From positions 1 to 58,770 of the forward strand of contig CALFAY010000011.1 of NCBI GenBank assembly GCA_937944855.1: a DNA stretch of 58,770 bases, given 5' to 3'. The notes beneath the pieces were generated by a model that saw only the letters and a program-made list of their open reading frames with translations, ran no database searches and had not been told where the DNA came from. This document shows, in pieces, positions 51,313-58,770 of this stretch (positions are counted from its first letter, which is position 1; every line of letters begins with the position of its first letter). This DNA is from an uncultured Planctomycetota bacterium. GTDB taxonomy: Bacteria > Planctomycetota > Planctomycetia > Gemmatales > HRBIN36. A program made the position numbers and the translations under genes.

Positions 51313-53043
51313 ATGGCCGAAGAAAGGGATGCGCGGGATATCCAGGTACGTCAGCTGCTGCCCTGGGTCGAACTGTTTCGTGCCTTCCAGATCGCGTTGC
51401 ATCCTTCCAAACTGCTCCTGGCGGCCGCCGCTATCGTGGTCCTGACTTTTGGCTGGTGGTTGCTTGCCCTTATCTTCAACGTGCCCAATCAGTTAGGCGA
51501 ATGGCCGCCGAATTCCCCTCGCGGTAGCAATCCCTACATGGTGGTCACCGAGCGGCGTGGCGATTTGCTGTCGGCCGAGTTCTGGATCGGCAGCATCGGT
51601 CGCCGCAACGCTCCGCCTTTGCCCGCAGAAAAGGCGAGTCCACCGCCGTTGGAGAAACCCAGCGAATCTGGGGACAATCCCCAAGCGGCTGACAATGAGC
51701 CGGTACAGCCCTCGCTCGTGGCGGAAATCTACAGCCAGCCTCCCGTTCATCTGGAGCCATTCCACAAATTTCTCACTCCCGTCATCGGATTGGTGAAACA
51801 CAATCCGATGGAGCGACTGTGGTGGTACTACCTGTTCGGATTGCTCATGACGGTGGCGGTCTGGGGTCTGATCGGCGGAGCGATCACCCGCATGGTGGCA
51901 GTTGAGTTCTCCCGCGGGGAGAACGTCAGCATTGCAGAGGCACTGCGATTCTCGGCCGAACGCTTCCTGTCGTACTTTTCCGCGCCTTTGCTCCCCTTTG
52001 GCGGAGTGGCCCTGATCACCGTGGTGATGATCATCGGCGGATTGCTCTTGCACATCCCCTGGATCGGCGAGCTGATAGCGGGTCTGCTCTGGGTGCTGGC
52101 GTTGATCGGCGGTTTGTTGATGGCCATTATCCTGATCGGTCTCGTCGGTTGGCCGCTGATGTACGCCGCTATCAGTGCCGAAGGCTCAGACAGCCTGGAC
52201 GGGCTGAGTCGCTCTTACAGTTATGTGTTTCAAAGGCCCTGGCACTACCTCTTCTACAGCATCGTGGCCATGCTGTACGGCGTGCTGGTGATCTTCTTCG
52301 TCGTCTTCGTCACGTCTTTCATGGTGTATCTGTCCAAGTGGGCGGTCGGATTGACTCCCGGTCTGTGGTGGCGCTCCACCGGCGATCCTGTGTCTGCCAC
52401 GTTCTACTTCGCTCCTACGAGCTACGACTGGCAGCAACTGCTCATGAAGGACCACCCTCTCATCAAGGAGACCAGTTCTCAAGAGCTGGACAGACAGGTG
52501 GAAGGAATCGCTGATCCGGCGGAACGTCGCAAGCGGATCGAGAGCTATCTTGCCCAGAAGAACATCGCGCCAGCCGACATCCAGAAAGTTCTGCAAAGCA
52601 CCGGCCGGGACCGGGAACGAATCCTCTTTGAAATCGGTCGTAATCGGGTTTGGGAGCAAATGAACAATTTCCAGGTGATGGGAGCTGTGTTCGTAGCTTT
52701 CTGGCTCCATCTGCTTTTCCTGGCCATGCTGGGATTCGCCTACAGCTACTTCTGGTCGGTCAGCACGATCATCTACTTCCTGCTCCGCAAGCGGGTGGAT
52801 GAGGTGGACATGGAAGAGGTATGGCTCGAAAAGGCGGACGAGGACGTGTACCCGACTCTGGCATCGCCGGCAGCCTCCGGCGTCTCTCCAGCTGCGAAAG
52901 CTCCTGCCTGGGAAAGCGTCCGACCACCGGAACCGTCCCGACCCCAGCCAAGCGCTTCGGAACCTCCGCCGTCATCCGGCCCTCCAGTAGCCAACCCCGT
53001 CCCGCCGGAAGCGGACTCTCCGCAATCGGAGAACGCGCCTTGA
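51313..53043 (+). CDS. Multipass membrane protein of unknown function
   Basis: A 576-residue protein with about seven membrane helices: one near 36-58 (LLLAAAAIVVLTFGWWLLAL), a pair at about 175-200 and 225-250, two at about 255-285, one at about 315-340 and one near 460-485. The loop between helix 1 and 2 (about 65-170) is rich in Pro, and the C-terminal 90 residues are a Pro/Ser/Ala-rich cytoplasmic or extracytoplasmic tail. No named family is recognised, although comparable proteins are seen in planctomycetes. AAGGGAG lies 7 bases before the ATG. It probably shares a transcript with the following isomerase gene (60-base gap). Confidence 0.78.
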   Translation: MAEERDARDIQVRQLLPWVELFRAFQIALHPSKLLLAAAAIVVLTFGWWLLALIFNVPNQLGEWPPNSPRGSNPYMVVTERRGDLLSAEFWIGSIGRRNAPPLPAEKASPPPLEKPSESGDNPQAADNEPVQPSLVAEIYSQPPVHLEPFHKFLTPVIGLVKHNPMERLWWYYLFGLLMTVAVWGLIGGAITRMVAVEFSRGENVSIAEALRFSAERFLSYFSAPLLPFGGVALITVVMIIGGLLLHIPWIGELIAGLLWVLALIGGLLMAIILIGLVGWPLMYAAISAEGSDSLDGLSRSYSYVFQRPWHYLFYSIVAMLYGVLVIFFVVFVTSFMVYLSKWAVGLTPGLWWRSTGDPVSATFYFAPTSYDWQQLLMKDHPLIKETSSQELDRQVEGIADPAERRKRIESYLAQKNIAPADIQKVLQSTGRDRERILFEIGRNRVWEQMNNFQVMGAVFVAFWLHLLFLAMLGFAYSYFWSVSTIIYFLLRKRVDEVDMEEVWLEKADEDVYPTLASPAASGVSPAAKAPAWESVRPPEPSRPQPSASEPPPSSGPPVANPVPPEADSPQSENAP

Positions 53044-53102
53044 ACGGATAGCCGCGCCAGGGCAAGCGTGCTGGGGACACCAACAGCGGAAAGGAGGCCA
53101 GC

Positions 53103-54092
53103 GTGGGACGACGGCCCGTCACCCTCGACACCGGACCTTGGGCGGATCTGCCTCTCAGTCAGGTAGCGACGAAAGCGGCGGAATGGGGTTACCAGGGAGT
53201 TGATCTGCATTGGGCCGGAGACCACTGCGACCCGCTCCGCGTTGCCTCCGATACCGATTATCTTCGCGGGATCCTCGACCTGTTGGCCGAACATGACCTG
53301 AGGGTTTTGACGCTGAACTCCGGCTGGATCGGTCAAGCAGTCTGTGGTCCCGTCACGGACGGAGACCTGGCGTCCCTTCCGACTCTGCATCGGCTTGGCG
53401 GCTCTGCGGACGAAGTGTCGCATCGAGCGGTGGAGGCGATGAAGACGGCTGCACGGGCCGCGGAACTTCTGGGCGTCGGCACGGTCGTTGGTCGGACAGG
53501 TTCCTCAGTTTGGCCATTGATTCTCAGCCCGTGGCCGCTTTCTGCTCAACATCTCCAAAGGGGCTATTCCCGCTTTGCCGAACTTTGGAATCCGATCCTG
53601 GACTGCTTTGCCGAGCACGGCGTGCGATTCGCTCTTCACGTCAGCCCGGGCCAGATCGCCTTCGATTACTACTCGGCCTGTGCCGCGTTGGATGCTCTCG
53701 AAGGTCGTGAGGAGTTCGGCTTCGCGGCCGATCCGGCGCATCTGCATTGGCAAGGCGTCGATCCCGTCGAGTTTGTGCGTCGGTTCCGAGACCGCATTTA
53801 CCATGTCGTCATTCGGGACGCAGCGGTAGTCCTGGATGGTCGAAGCGGCATTCTCGGTTCAGGCTTGCCCTCTGGCGATCCGCGGCGAGGCTGGCAGTTC
53901 CGCTGCCCTGGCCGTGGCGGCGTCGATTGGGAATCCCTGGTGCGAGCCTTGAATGAAGTCGGCTATCAGGGGCCGCTGAGCGTGCTCTGGGACGATCCCG
54001 GGATGGACCGCGATCACGGGGCCGCCGAAGCCTGCCAGTTCCTCCGACGGCTCGACTTCGACTCCCCTGCAACGGCTTTCTCCGATGCGTGA
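53103..54092 (+). CDS. Sugar phosphate isomerase/epimerase (TIM barrel)
   Basis: A 329-residue TIM-barrel protein of the xylose isomerase-like/IolE-type superfamily. Typical barrel segments are seen: KAAEWGYQGVDLHWAG, LAEHDLRVLTLNSGW, FAEHGVRFALHVSPGQ, EFGFAADPAHLHWQGVDP and YHVVIRDAAVV, then GRGGVDWESLVRALNEVGYQ. The metal-binding Glu, Asp and His positions are plausible. The start is GTG with AAAGGAGG in front. It is a second, distinct member of this superfamily in the window, and shares little with the protein at 24314. It probably works with the sugar-related genes downstream. The substrate is unknown. Confidence 0.82.
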   Translation: MGRRPVTLDTGPWADLPLSQVATKAAEWGYQGVDLHWAGDHCDPLRVASDTDYLRGILDLLAEHDLRVLTLNSGWIGQAVCGPVTDGDLASLPTLHRLGGSADEVSHRAVEAMKTAARAAELLGVGTVVGRTGSSVWPLILSPWPLSAQHLQRGYSRFAELWNPILDCFAEHGVRFALHVSPGQIAFDYYSACAALDALEGREEFGFAADPAHLHWQGVDPVEFVRRFRDRIYHVVIRDAAVVLDGRSGILGSGLPSGDPRRGWQFRCPGRGGVDWESLVRALNEVGYQGPLSVLWDDPGMDRDHGAAEACQFLRRLDFDSPATAFSDA

Positions 54093-54113
54093 TCGCGTGG
54101 GGTGTTCTGGCGG

Positions 54114-57100
54114 CTACTTATCAGGCACCGGAAGGTTGCGCAATTCCTGGTCGCTTAAGATCGTGAAAAAAAAGCCGTGCGGTCCATCACCGTTGTTGAT
54201 CTTGAGCAAGATCGTGTTACGGCCTTTGTGCAGTCGAACGGGGACGGAGTCTCGCTCTGGCTGCGCCGCTTCGTGTCGTGTGTGGCGAGCGACTTCGTGC
54301 CCATTGACCCAGAGCCGACACCCGTCGTCGGTGCCAAAGAGAAGCGTGGCGTCCTGATCGGAGGGGGATTCGATCTCCTTGTACAAGTAGGAAACAATCT
54401 GGCGATTGTTTGGCGCGAAAAACGCGGCCAGATCGACGTAGCCCTCGGCACTGGGTCGTGCGGTTTTCCAGGAAACTTCGCCTTGCTTGCCCTCGAAGGG
54501 ACCAACCGGCAGCGTCGCGTTGTTGGGCGGTCCTGATTCCGATGCATTGCGAGCCACCGAGCGATCCCTAGCGACCCGGATCAGATCGGGTTCTGGAGAC
54601 AGCGACTTCAACAGGCCCTCATCGCCAGGGCCGTTGTCGAAGGGACCCAGAACCTGCCAGACATCCACGCTCAGGGCCGGGGTCTTCAGGGTTTCCAGGT
54701 AGGCGACGATGTCCACCAGTTCCGCCTCCGACAAGTGTGCAACCAGGTCGCTGGGCATAATTGACTTCTTGCTGACCCCGCGATTCTCAATGTCCTCCTT
54801 AAGGATCTTGTGATCTTTCGCCAAGCCATCGCGGAGAAGCACGTACTCCGACGTTTCCTCGATGAGCACCCCGGTGATCGTCACTCCTTGGCGGTCGAGA
54901 ACGATGTGCTGCACGAACTGGTCGGCGATGGCCTTGTCCGGATAGAGCAGGGACTCGAACAGGTTCTCGCGGCTGCCCTTTTTCCCGATCATGCTCAGGT
55001 CCGGACCGACATTTCCGCCTACCCCTCGAACGGTGTGGCAGCGCAGGCACCCCAGTTCCCTTACGGCGAGCAGATCCTTGCCGCGTCGCGGATCGCCCTG
55101 ACGCTCCATGAGGGACGCAATGGCAGGGAGCCTGTTCGGATCGATCTTCGGCGCGGTAGGGAATAAAGTGGCTGCCCGGCTCCGCATGTCCTCGAACGGA
55201 CTGGAGCGAAGCAGGCTGCCTGCTTCCGCGACCAGAGCGTGCGGCAAACGCTTTTGCTCGTGCAGTTTCACCAAGTATTGGCAGCCCGCACGCGAACTGA
55301 CCATCGCCCGCACCGCAGCAAGACGGAGGGCAAATGGGCGCTCGTTGTCAAGGAGGACCTCTTCAAGTAGGGCAAGAGCTTTTGGCGTGGCGAACGTGCC
55401 CAGAGTCGCCACGGCATCCGCCTGCAAGTCGCGCTGATCGATCAGCGTTGCCAGGGGTATGACAAAGCGGTCCGACTTCCAGTTGGCGAGAGCCTGCACG
55501 GCAGTCCGCCGTACTTCCCCGTCGGCCTCGTCGCTGTTGGCGAGATCGATCAGTTTTTCGGCCAGGCTTTCCGAACCGCTGGCCACGGCCAGGCGAATGC
55601 CCAGTCGTTGGTGCCTGGGTTCGACGAGCAACTTGGTCACAATCTCCGCCAGTTCCGGAGCTTTCCGCAATTCCCGCCACGAGCTTTGCAGATTCCTGGA
55701 CAGCACATCGACCGCTTTATCGGCCAGGTCGCCGAGGGCTTGCGGATTGCGGAGCGCCAAGAGGAGATTACGGCCGATGTGCGGCGGGCAATGGCTCAGG
55801 ACTTCGAGAACAAATGCCCGTTGATCGGGTTGCAGCCGTGAATCCGTCAGCCGCTCGTGCAGTTGTTCCACAAGGGCGGGGGGGCGGAGTTCCCAGATGA
55901 GCCAGGCCGTGCGGCGGTCGAATCCAAGAAACTGATGCGGGAAGTTTTCCAAAAGGAGCGAACGACGCCGGGGATCATCGCCCACCGCAATGCCGATGGC
56001 AGCCAGATAGAAACGGTCCTCGCCATCGAACTTCCGAAAGAGAGCTGGCAGATGACGCCGGACTTCCTCGGGATCGGCGGTTCGTAGTGCCAACAAGATT
56101 TCCCGCATGGTCGGAACATGGCCCAGGAGTTGACCGGCGCGCCGGAACATCTCACGGACTTCCGCCGGGGCATGGTTGAACGATCCGTACCGCTGGCTCA
56201 CCACTCGGGCCAGCAAAAATAGGGGGGGCACTTCCGCATCTGGGCCAAATTCCAGATGATGCTTGAGCTTCCGCATCAACTCGCGGTCGTCGAGCTTCAG
56301 CCAAGTCTGACAGGTCTCGACCAACTGGCTTTCGAAGCCTCGCGTCGGGGAAACTGCCCAGGCCATGCGGGCCTTAACATGCGGTGAAGCATCCGACCGG
56401 AGTGTGTCAACCCATAGCCGAAGCTGCTCTGCCTCGGGTAGCTGATGAAACTTCAACAACGCGCCTCGGCGCGCTGCCAGGTTGGGTGAGGACAGCGCCG
56501 CCAGAAGGCCCTCGGTCGATCGAAGGTCGAAGTTTGGAACCCGGTAACCCTGCTCGTTCTCTGCGAGTAAACGGTAGATGCGTCCGCGGGTGGTGTCTCC
56601 CATGCCATGACCACCGACACCGGGATCGTACCAATCGCTGACAAAGACCGATCCATCCGGCGCGACGCAGATGTCCGAGGGTCGAAACCAAGTGTCCTCG
56701 GAAGTCACTAAATTAATTTTTTCCAGAGTAAAGCCTGCTCCGTGCAGTTGGACGGCGAAACAGCGCACTTCTCGGGGACCGGCATCGGTATGGAGGAGCA
56801 GTCCGTACAGCGATTTGGGATCGAGGGCGGACGCCGATCGGAGCATTACGTCTCGAAGGCGATCCGATTCGTACCAGCACATGCCCGTCGGAGAGCCGAA
56901 GCCAGTCCGAAGCACCTTCGGAACGATGCCCGGGTTCTCTTCGTGCCAGTGGCTTTCACCCCGGCCCCGGGGGTGGTAGCCGTAGTTGCCGCCGGGCATG
57001 ACGAAGCAGATGCGCGTCTGCTGGTTGCCGTCATCGTCGTTGTCGCTGGTAAAGACGGTCCCGAAACTGTCCACCGCCGGCTCGTACTGGTTGCGGAAGT

Positions 57101-57791
57101 TGTGGGCCAGGAGTTCCAGGCCCGTACCGTCCAGATTGCACCGCCAGATCGTCCCGGCTCTGCAATCGGTGGAGTTCGAGGTCCATTTTCTTCCCCGGCC
57201 GTCGTGGGACTGGAGGTTTTCGACGCCCGAGTCTCCGACACTGAAATACAACTTGCCATCAGGCCCGAAATGCACGCCGTGCAAGCCGTGGTCGTGATCG
57301 TAGCCCCGGAAACCTGTCAAGACGATGCGCGGCGGTCCGTCGGCTTTGAGGTCGTCGTCGAGATCGTCGAAAACGTAAAGATGCGGCGAGTGGCAGACAT
57401 ACACACGCTGACCGCGTCCGTCGGGCAGCGGCATGACGGCGATGCCGAGCGGAGCGATGAAGTCGGGGCTTTGGAAGAACGTATGGACGGAATCGGCTTT
57501 GCCATCTCCGTCGGTATCTACCAGAACCAGAAGGCGATCCCCTTCGGCCCGATTGCGAGGCACTTTGCGGAGGTCGCAGCGGTAGTTGACCGACTCGCAG
57601 ACCCAGACGCGTCCCCGGTGGTCCACATCCAGGCAGGTCGGATTAACCAGCATCGGCTCGGCGGCGAAGAGTTCAATCCGCAATCCGGCGGCAACCCGCA
57701 TTACCTTCACGGCTTCGTCGGGCGGCTTTTGCGCCCAGACTTTGTTCGACAACCACAGCAAAACGGTGATCGTAAGCAGTTTTCGGAGCAT
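54114..57791 (-). CDS. PVC-type membrane-bound dehydrogenase with HEAT repeats and cytochrome c domain
   Basis: A 1225-residue exported protein of a family typical of Planctomycetes and Verrucomicrobia. A signal peptide covers about 1-20 (LLTITVLLWLSNKVWAQ). A beta-propeller of the glucose/sorbosone dehydrogenase type spans about 30-430 (VNPTCLDVDHRGRVWVCE, DHDHGLHGVHFGPDGKLYFS). HEAT-like repeats occupy about 450-870. A cytochrome c domain has its haem site at C915-L-R-C-H919. The last 150 residues form a beta-sandwich (LWVNGHEVARH, RLHKGRNTILLKINN). It probably oxidises a carbohydrate outside the cytoplasm and passes electrons through its haem. GGAG lies 9 bases before the ATG. It converges on the isomerase gene. 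Confidence 0.9.
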   Translation of the reverse strand: MLRKLLTITVLLWLSNKVWAQKPPDEAVKVMRVAAGLRIELFAAEPMLVNPTCLDVDHRGRVWVCESVNYRCDLRKVPRNRAEGDRLLVLVDTDGDGKADSVHTFFQSPDFIAPLGIAVMPLPDGRGQRVYVCHSPHLYVFDDLDDDLKADGPPRIVLTGFRGYDHDHGLHGVHFGPDGKLYFSVGDSGVENLQSHDGRGRKWTSNSTDCRAGTIWRCNLDGTGLELLAHNFRNQYEPAVDSFGTVFTSDNDDDGNQQTRICFVMPGGNYGYHPRGRGESHWHEENPGIVPKVLRTGFGSPTGMCWYESDRLRDVMLRSASALDPKSLYGLLLHTDAGPREVRCFAVQLHGAGFTLEKINLVTSEDTWFRPSDICVAPDGSVFVSDWYDPGVGGHGMGDTTRGRIYRLLAENEQGYRVPNFDLRSTEGLLAALSSPNLAARRGALLKFHQLPEAEQLRLWVDTLRSDASPHVKARMAWAVSPTRGFESQLVETCQTWLKLDDRELMRKLKHHLEFGPDAEVPPLFLLARVVSQRYGSFNHAPAEVREMFRRAGQLLGHVPTMREILLALRTADPEEVRRHLPALFRKFDGEDRFYLAAIGIAVGDDPRRRSLLLENFPHQFLGFDRRTAWLIWELRPPALVEQLHERLTDSRLQPDQRAFVLEVLSHCPPHIGRNLLLALRNPQALGDLADKAVDVLSRNLQSSWRELRKAPELAEIVTKLLVEPRHQRLGIRLAVASGSESLAEKLIDLANSDEADGEVRRTAVQALANWKSDRFVIPLATLIDQRDLQADAVATLGTFATPKALALLEEVLLDNERPFALRLAAVRAMVSSRAGCQYLVKLHEQKRLPHALVAEAGSLLRSSPFEDMRSRAATLFPTAPKIDPNRLPAIASLMERQGDPRRGKDLLAVRELGCLRCHTVRGVGGNVGPDLSMIGKKGSRENLFESLLYPDKAIADQFVQHIVLDRQGVTITGVLIEETSEYVLLRDGLAKDHKILKEDIENRGVSKKSIMPSDLVAHLSEAELVDIVAYLETLKTPALSVDVWQVLGPFDNGPGDEGLLKSLSPEPDLIRVARDRSVARNASESGPPNNATLPVGPFEGKQGEVSWKTARPSAEGYVDLAAFFAPNNRQIVSYLYKEIESPSDQDATLLFGTDDGCRLWVNGHEVARHTRHEAAQPERDSVPVRLHKGRNTILLKINNGDGPHGFFFTILSDQELRNLPVPDK

Positions 57792-57953
57792 GAAGGCGAC
57801 TCCGCGGAGTGAAGCAAACAATTCCCGCGTGGTTCCAGCCTGCGGCGTATTGCACTCCTTGCGTCCGGGTTTTTCTCCCGTTACCCTATCGAACGATTTG
57901 CGACCGAGAATCGTCGAGATTGCGACATCTCGGGGACGGCCGGGAGGATTTCC

Positions 57954-58376
57954 ATGCTGGGTCAGGCTGACAGCGGGTTTGTGTTCGACAGTCCTCAATT
58001 CTACGGGTACGCGGTTGTTGGTTCGTTGCTCGTGGTGATTGTGTGTCATGCTGTCCATTTCGCTTCGGGTCCAGCGACAAAACTGCCTACCATCGTGGTG
58101 AGCACGGTTGCCGGGTTTCTGTCCGGGTTCGCAGCGGGAATGCTTGTTATGGCCATCTTCGGGTACCACTGGTATCCGCAGCCGGCACCCAAACTTCCAC
58201 CCGGCGTCGCTCCGCCGATCCAGATGGGCCAGTCGCCTGGCCCCCCGCGGGGCGGACCGGGCGGCATCGACCTGACCGCGCCTGCCAAACAGCCGGGGGA
58301 GAAAGAGGCGGGCACGGAAGCGAAGCCGGAATCCCCCTCGGAGCCGCCGCAGCCTCCAACTCCACCCCAGCCGTAA
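57954..58376 (+). CDS. Small membrane protein with a Pro-rich tail
   Basis: A 140-residue protein with two membrane helices at about 17-37 (YAVVGSLLVVIVCHAVHF) and about 46-68 (IVVSTVAGFLSGFAAGMLVMAIFG), then a disordered tail of about 70 residues rich in Pro, Gly, Glu and Gln. No family is recognised. GGGAGG lies 6 bases before the ATG, strong support for translation. It is divergent from the dehydrogenase gene and converges on the DUF1080 gene. Confidence 0.7.
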   Translation: MLGQADSGFVFDSPQFYGYAVVGSLLVVIVCHAVHFASGPATKLPTIVVSTVAGFLSGFAAGMLVMAIFGYHWYPQPAPKLPPGVAPPIQMGQSPGPPRGGPGGIDLTAPAKQPGEKEAGTEAKPESPSEPPQPPTPPQP

Positions 58377-58418
58377 AACAGTGGTTCCGTTTCTTCCTCT
58401 GCGGCGATTGCCTCATAT

Positions 58419-58770
58419 TCAAGGCAATTGCCGGATGCGGATGTTGCGGAACTCGATGGGCGAGCCTTCGGATTCCAGGGCGATATAACCGGTGGCCGGT
58501 TGGCAATCCGAACCTCCTGACACTTCCTCGCCATTGACCCAGAGCCGGACTTCGCCGTTGACCGCCCGGATGCGGTAATGGTTCCACTCGCCGACGCCTT
58601 TGCTGACGTGCTTCTTGGGGAAGCTGCGGCTACCGTCCGGCGAGGTGGGCGGAAACGGCTTCATCTTGGAAGAGCCGACAGGAAAGACATCACCGTGGGT
58701 GGTGAACCAGTCGGCCTTCTTGCCCGTCTGCTTCTCGTAGATTTCCTTGTAGCCGTGATCCAGCACCTGG
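58419..58770 (-). CDS. DUF1080 protein (3-keto-disaccharide hydrolase-like), C-terminal part
   Basis: The reading frame is open through the right edge, so only the last 116 residues are seen; the true start lies outside. The C-terminal DUF1080 beta-sandwich pattern is clear: VGEWNHYRIRAVNGEVRLWV, NGEEVSGG, and GYIALESEGSPIEFRNIRIRQL. Such domains are abundant in planctomycetes; members are described as 3-keto-disaccharide hydrolases or glycosidases of the concanavalin-like fold. Its nearness to the PVC-type dehydrogenase fits a shared role in carbohydrate breakdown. Confidence 0.85.
   Translation of the reverse strand, partial: QVLDHGYKEIYEKQTGKKADWFTTHGDVFPVGSSKMKPFPPTSPDGSRSFPKKHVSKGVGEWNHYRIRAVNGEVRLWVNGEEVSGGSDCQPATGYIALESEGSPIEFRNIRIRQLP

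Noticed and set aside
1..58770. Mobile island or phage region
   Set aside because: No integrase, transposase, phage structural gene, flanking repeat or tRNA target was seen, and base composition looks even throughout.

Overview
This window looks like ordinary chromosome from a Planctomycetota bacterium, most likely of the Gemmataceae. The evidence is the high GC content and several lineage-typical gene families: a PVC-type membrane-bound dehydrogenase with a haem domain, a DUF1080 protein, a kinase-like protein with the Gemmata-type N-terminus, many secreted or membrane proteins of unknown function, and Pro/Ala/Lys-rich tails. The family-level placement is an inference. I saw no insertion sequence, integrase, phage gene, CRISPR array, rRNA or tRNA.

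Layout. Bases 1-2065 hold the tail of an unknown gene, a strong terminator and a secreted gluzincin-type metallopeptidase. Bases 2069-7760 (minus strand) are a housekeeping operon read ffh, rpsP, trmD, rplS, yraN, tyrS, uppP; rimM is absent from its usual place. After a 633-base empty stretch comes a GlmU-like sugar nucleotidyltransferase.

Bases 9703-18491 are the most unusual part. A HEIGH metallopeptidase lies divergent to a membrane-anchored, TPR-bearing pseudokinase. Next is a 1191-residue protein joining an intact Ser/Thr kinase to a tubulin-superfamily domain with a GGGTGSG nucleotide-binding loop. A convergent, intact PP2C phosphatase with two membrane segments follows. Together they resemble a phosphorylation and tubulin signalling module, notable because planctomycetes generally lack FtsZ.

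Bases 18754-25243 hold an unusual RNase HII-like protein, a small unknown gene coupled to ilvH (ilvN), a membrane coiled-coil protein, a cupin protein and a TIM-barrel isomerase. Bases 25450-33456 are a Gld-like ABC exporter operon (ATPase, ABC-2 permease, GldG-like subunit, DUF4340 protein). Bases 33650-37497 are two TadE-like pseudopilins and a large TadG-like vWA protein. Then come a B12-binding radical SAM protein, a secreted alpha/beta hydrolase, a seven-haem cytochrome with TPRs, and a membrane PAS/coiled-coil protein with no kinase.

Bases 45503-50893 (minus strand) carry an S41 protease fused to a caspase-fold domain that has lost its catalytic dyad, a secreted protein with an internal tandem repeat, a small zinc-ribbon candidate, a metallophosphoesterase and an extremely acidic small protein. 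The end of the window has a multipass membrane protein, a second TIM-barrel isomerase, the PVC-type dehydrogenase/cytochrome, a small membrane protein and the 3' part of a DUF1080 gene, which together suggest sugar breakdown.
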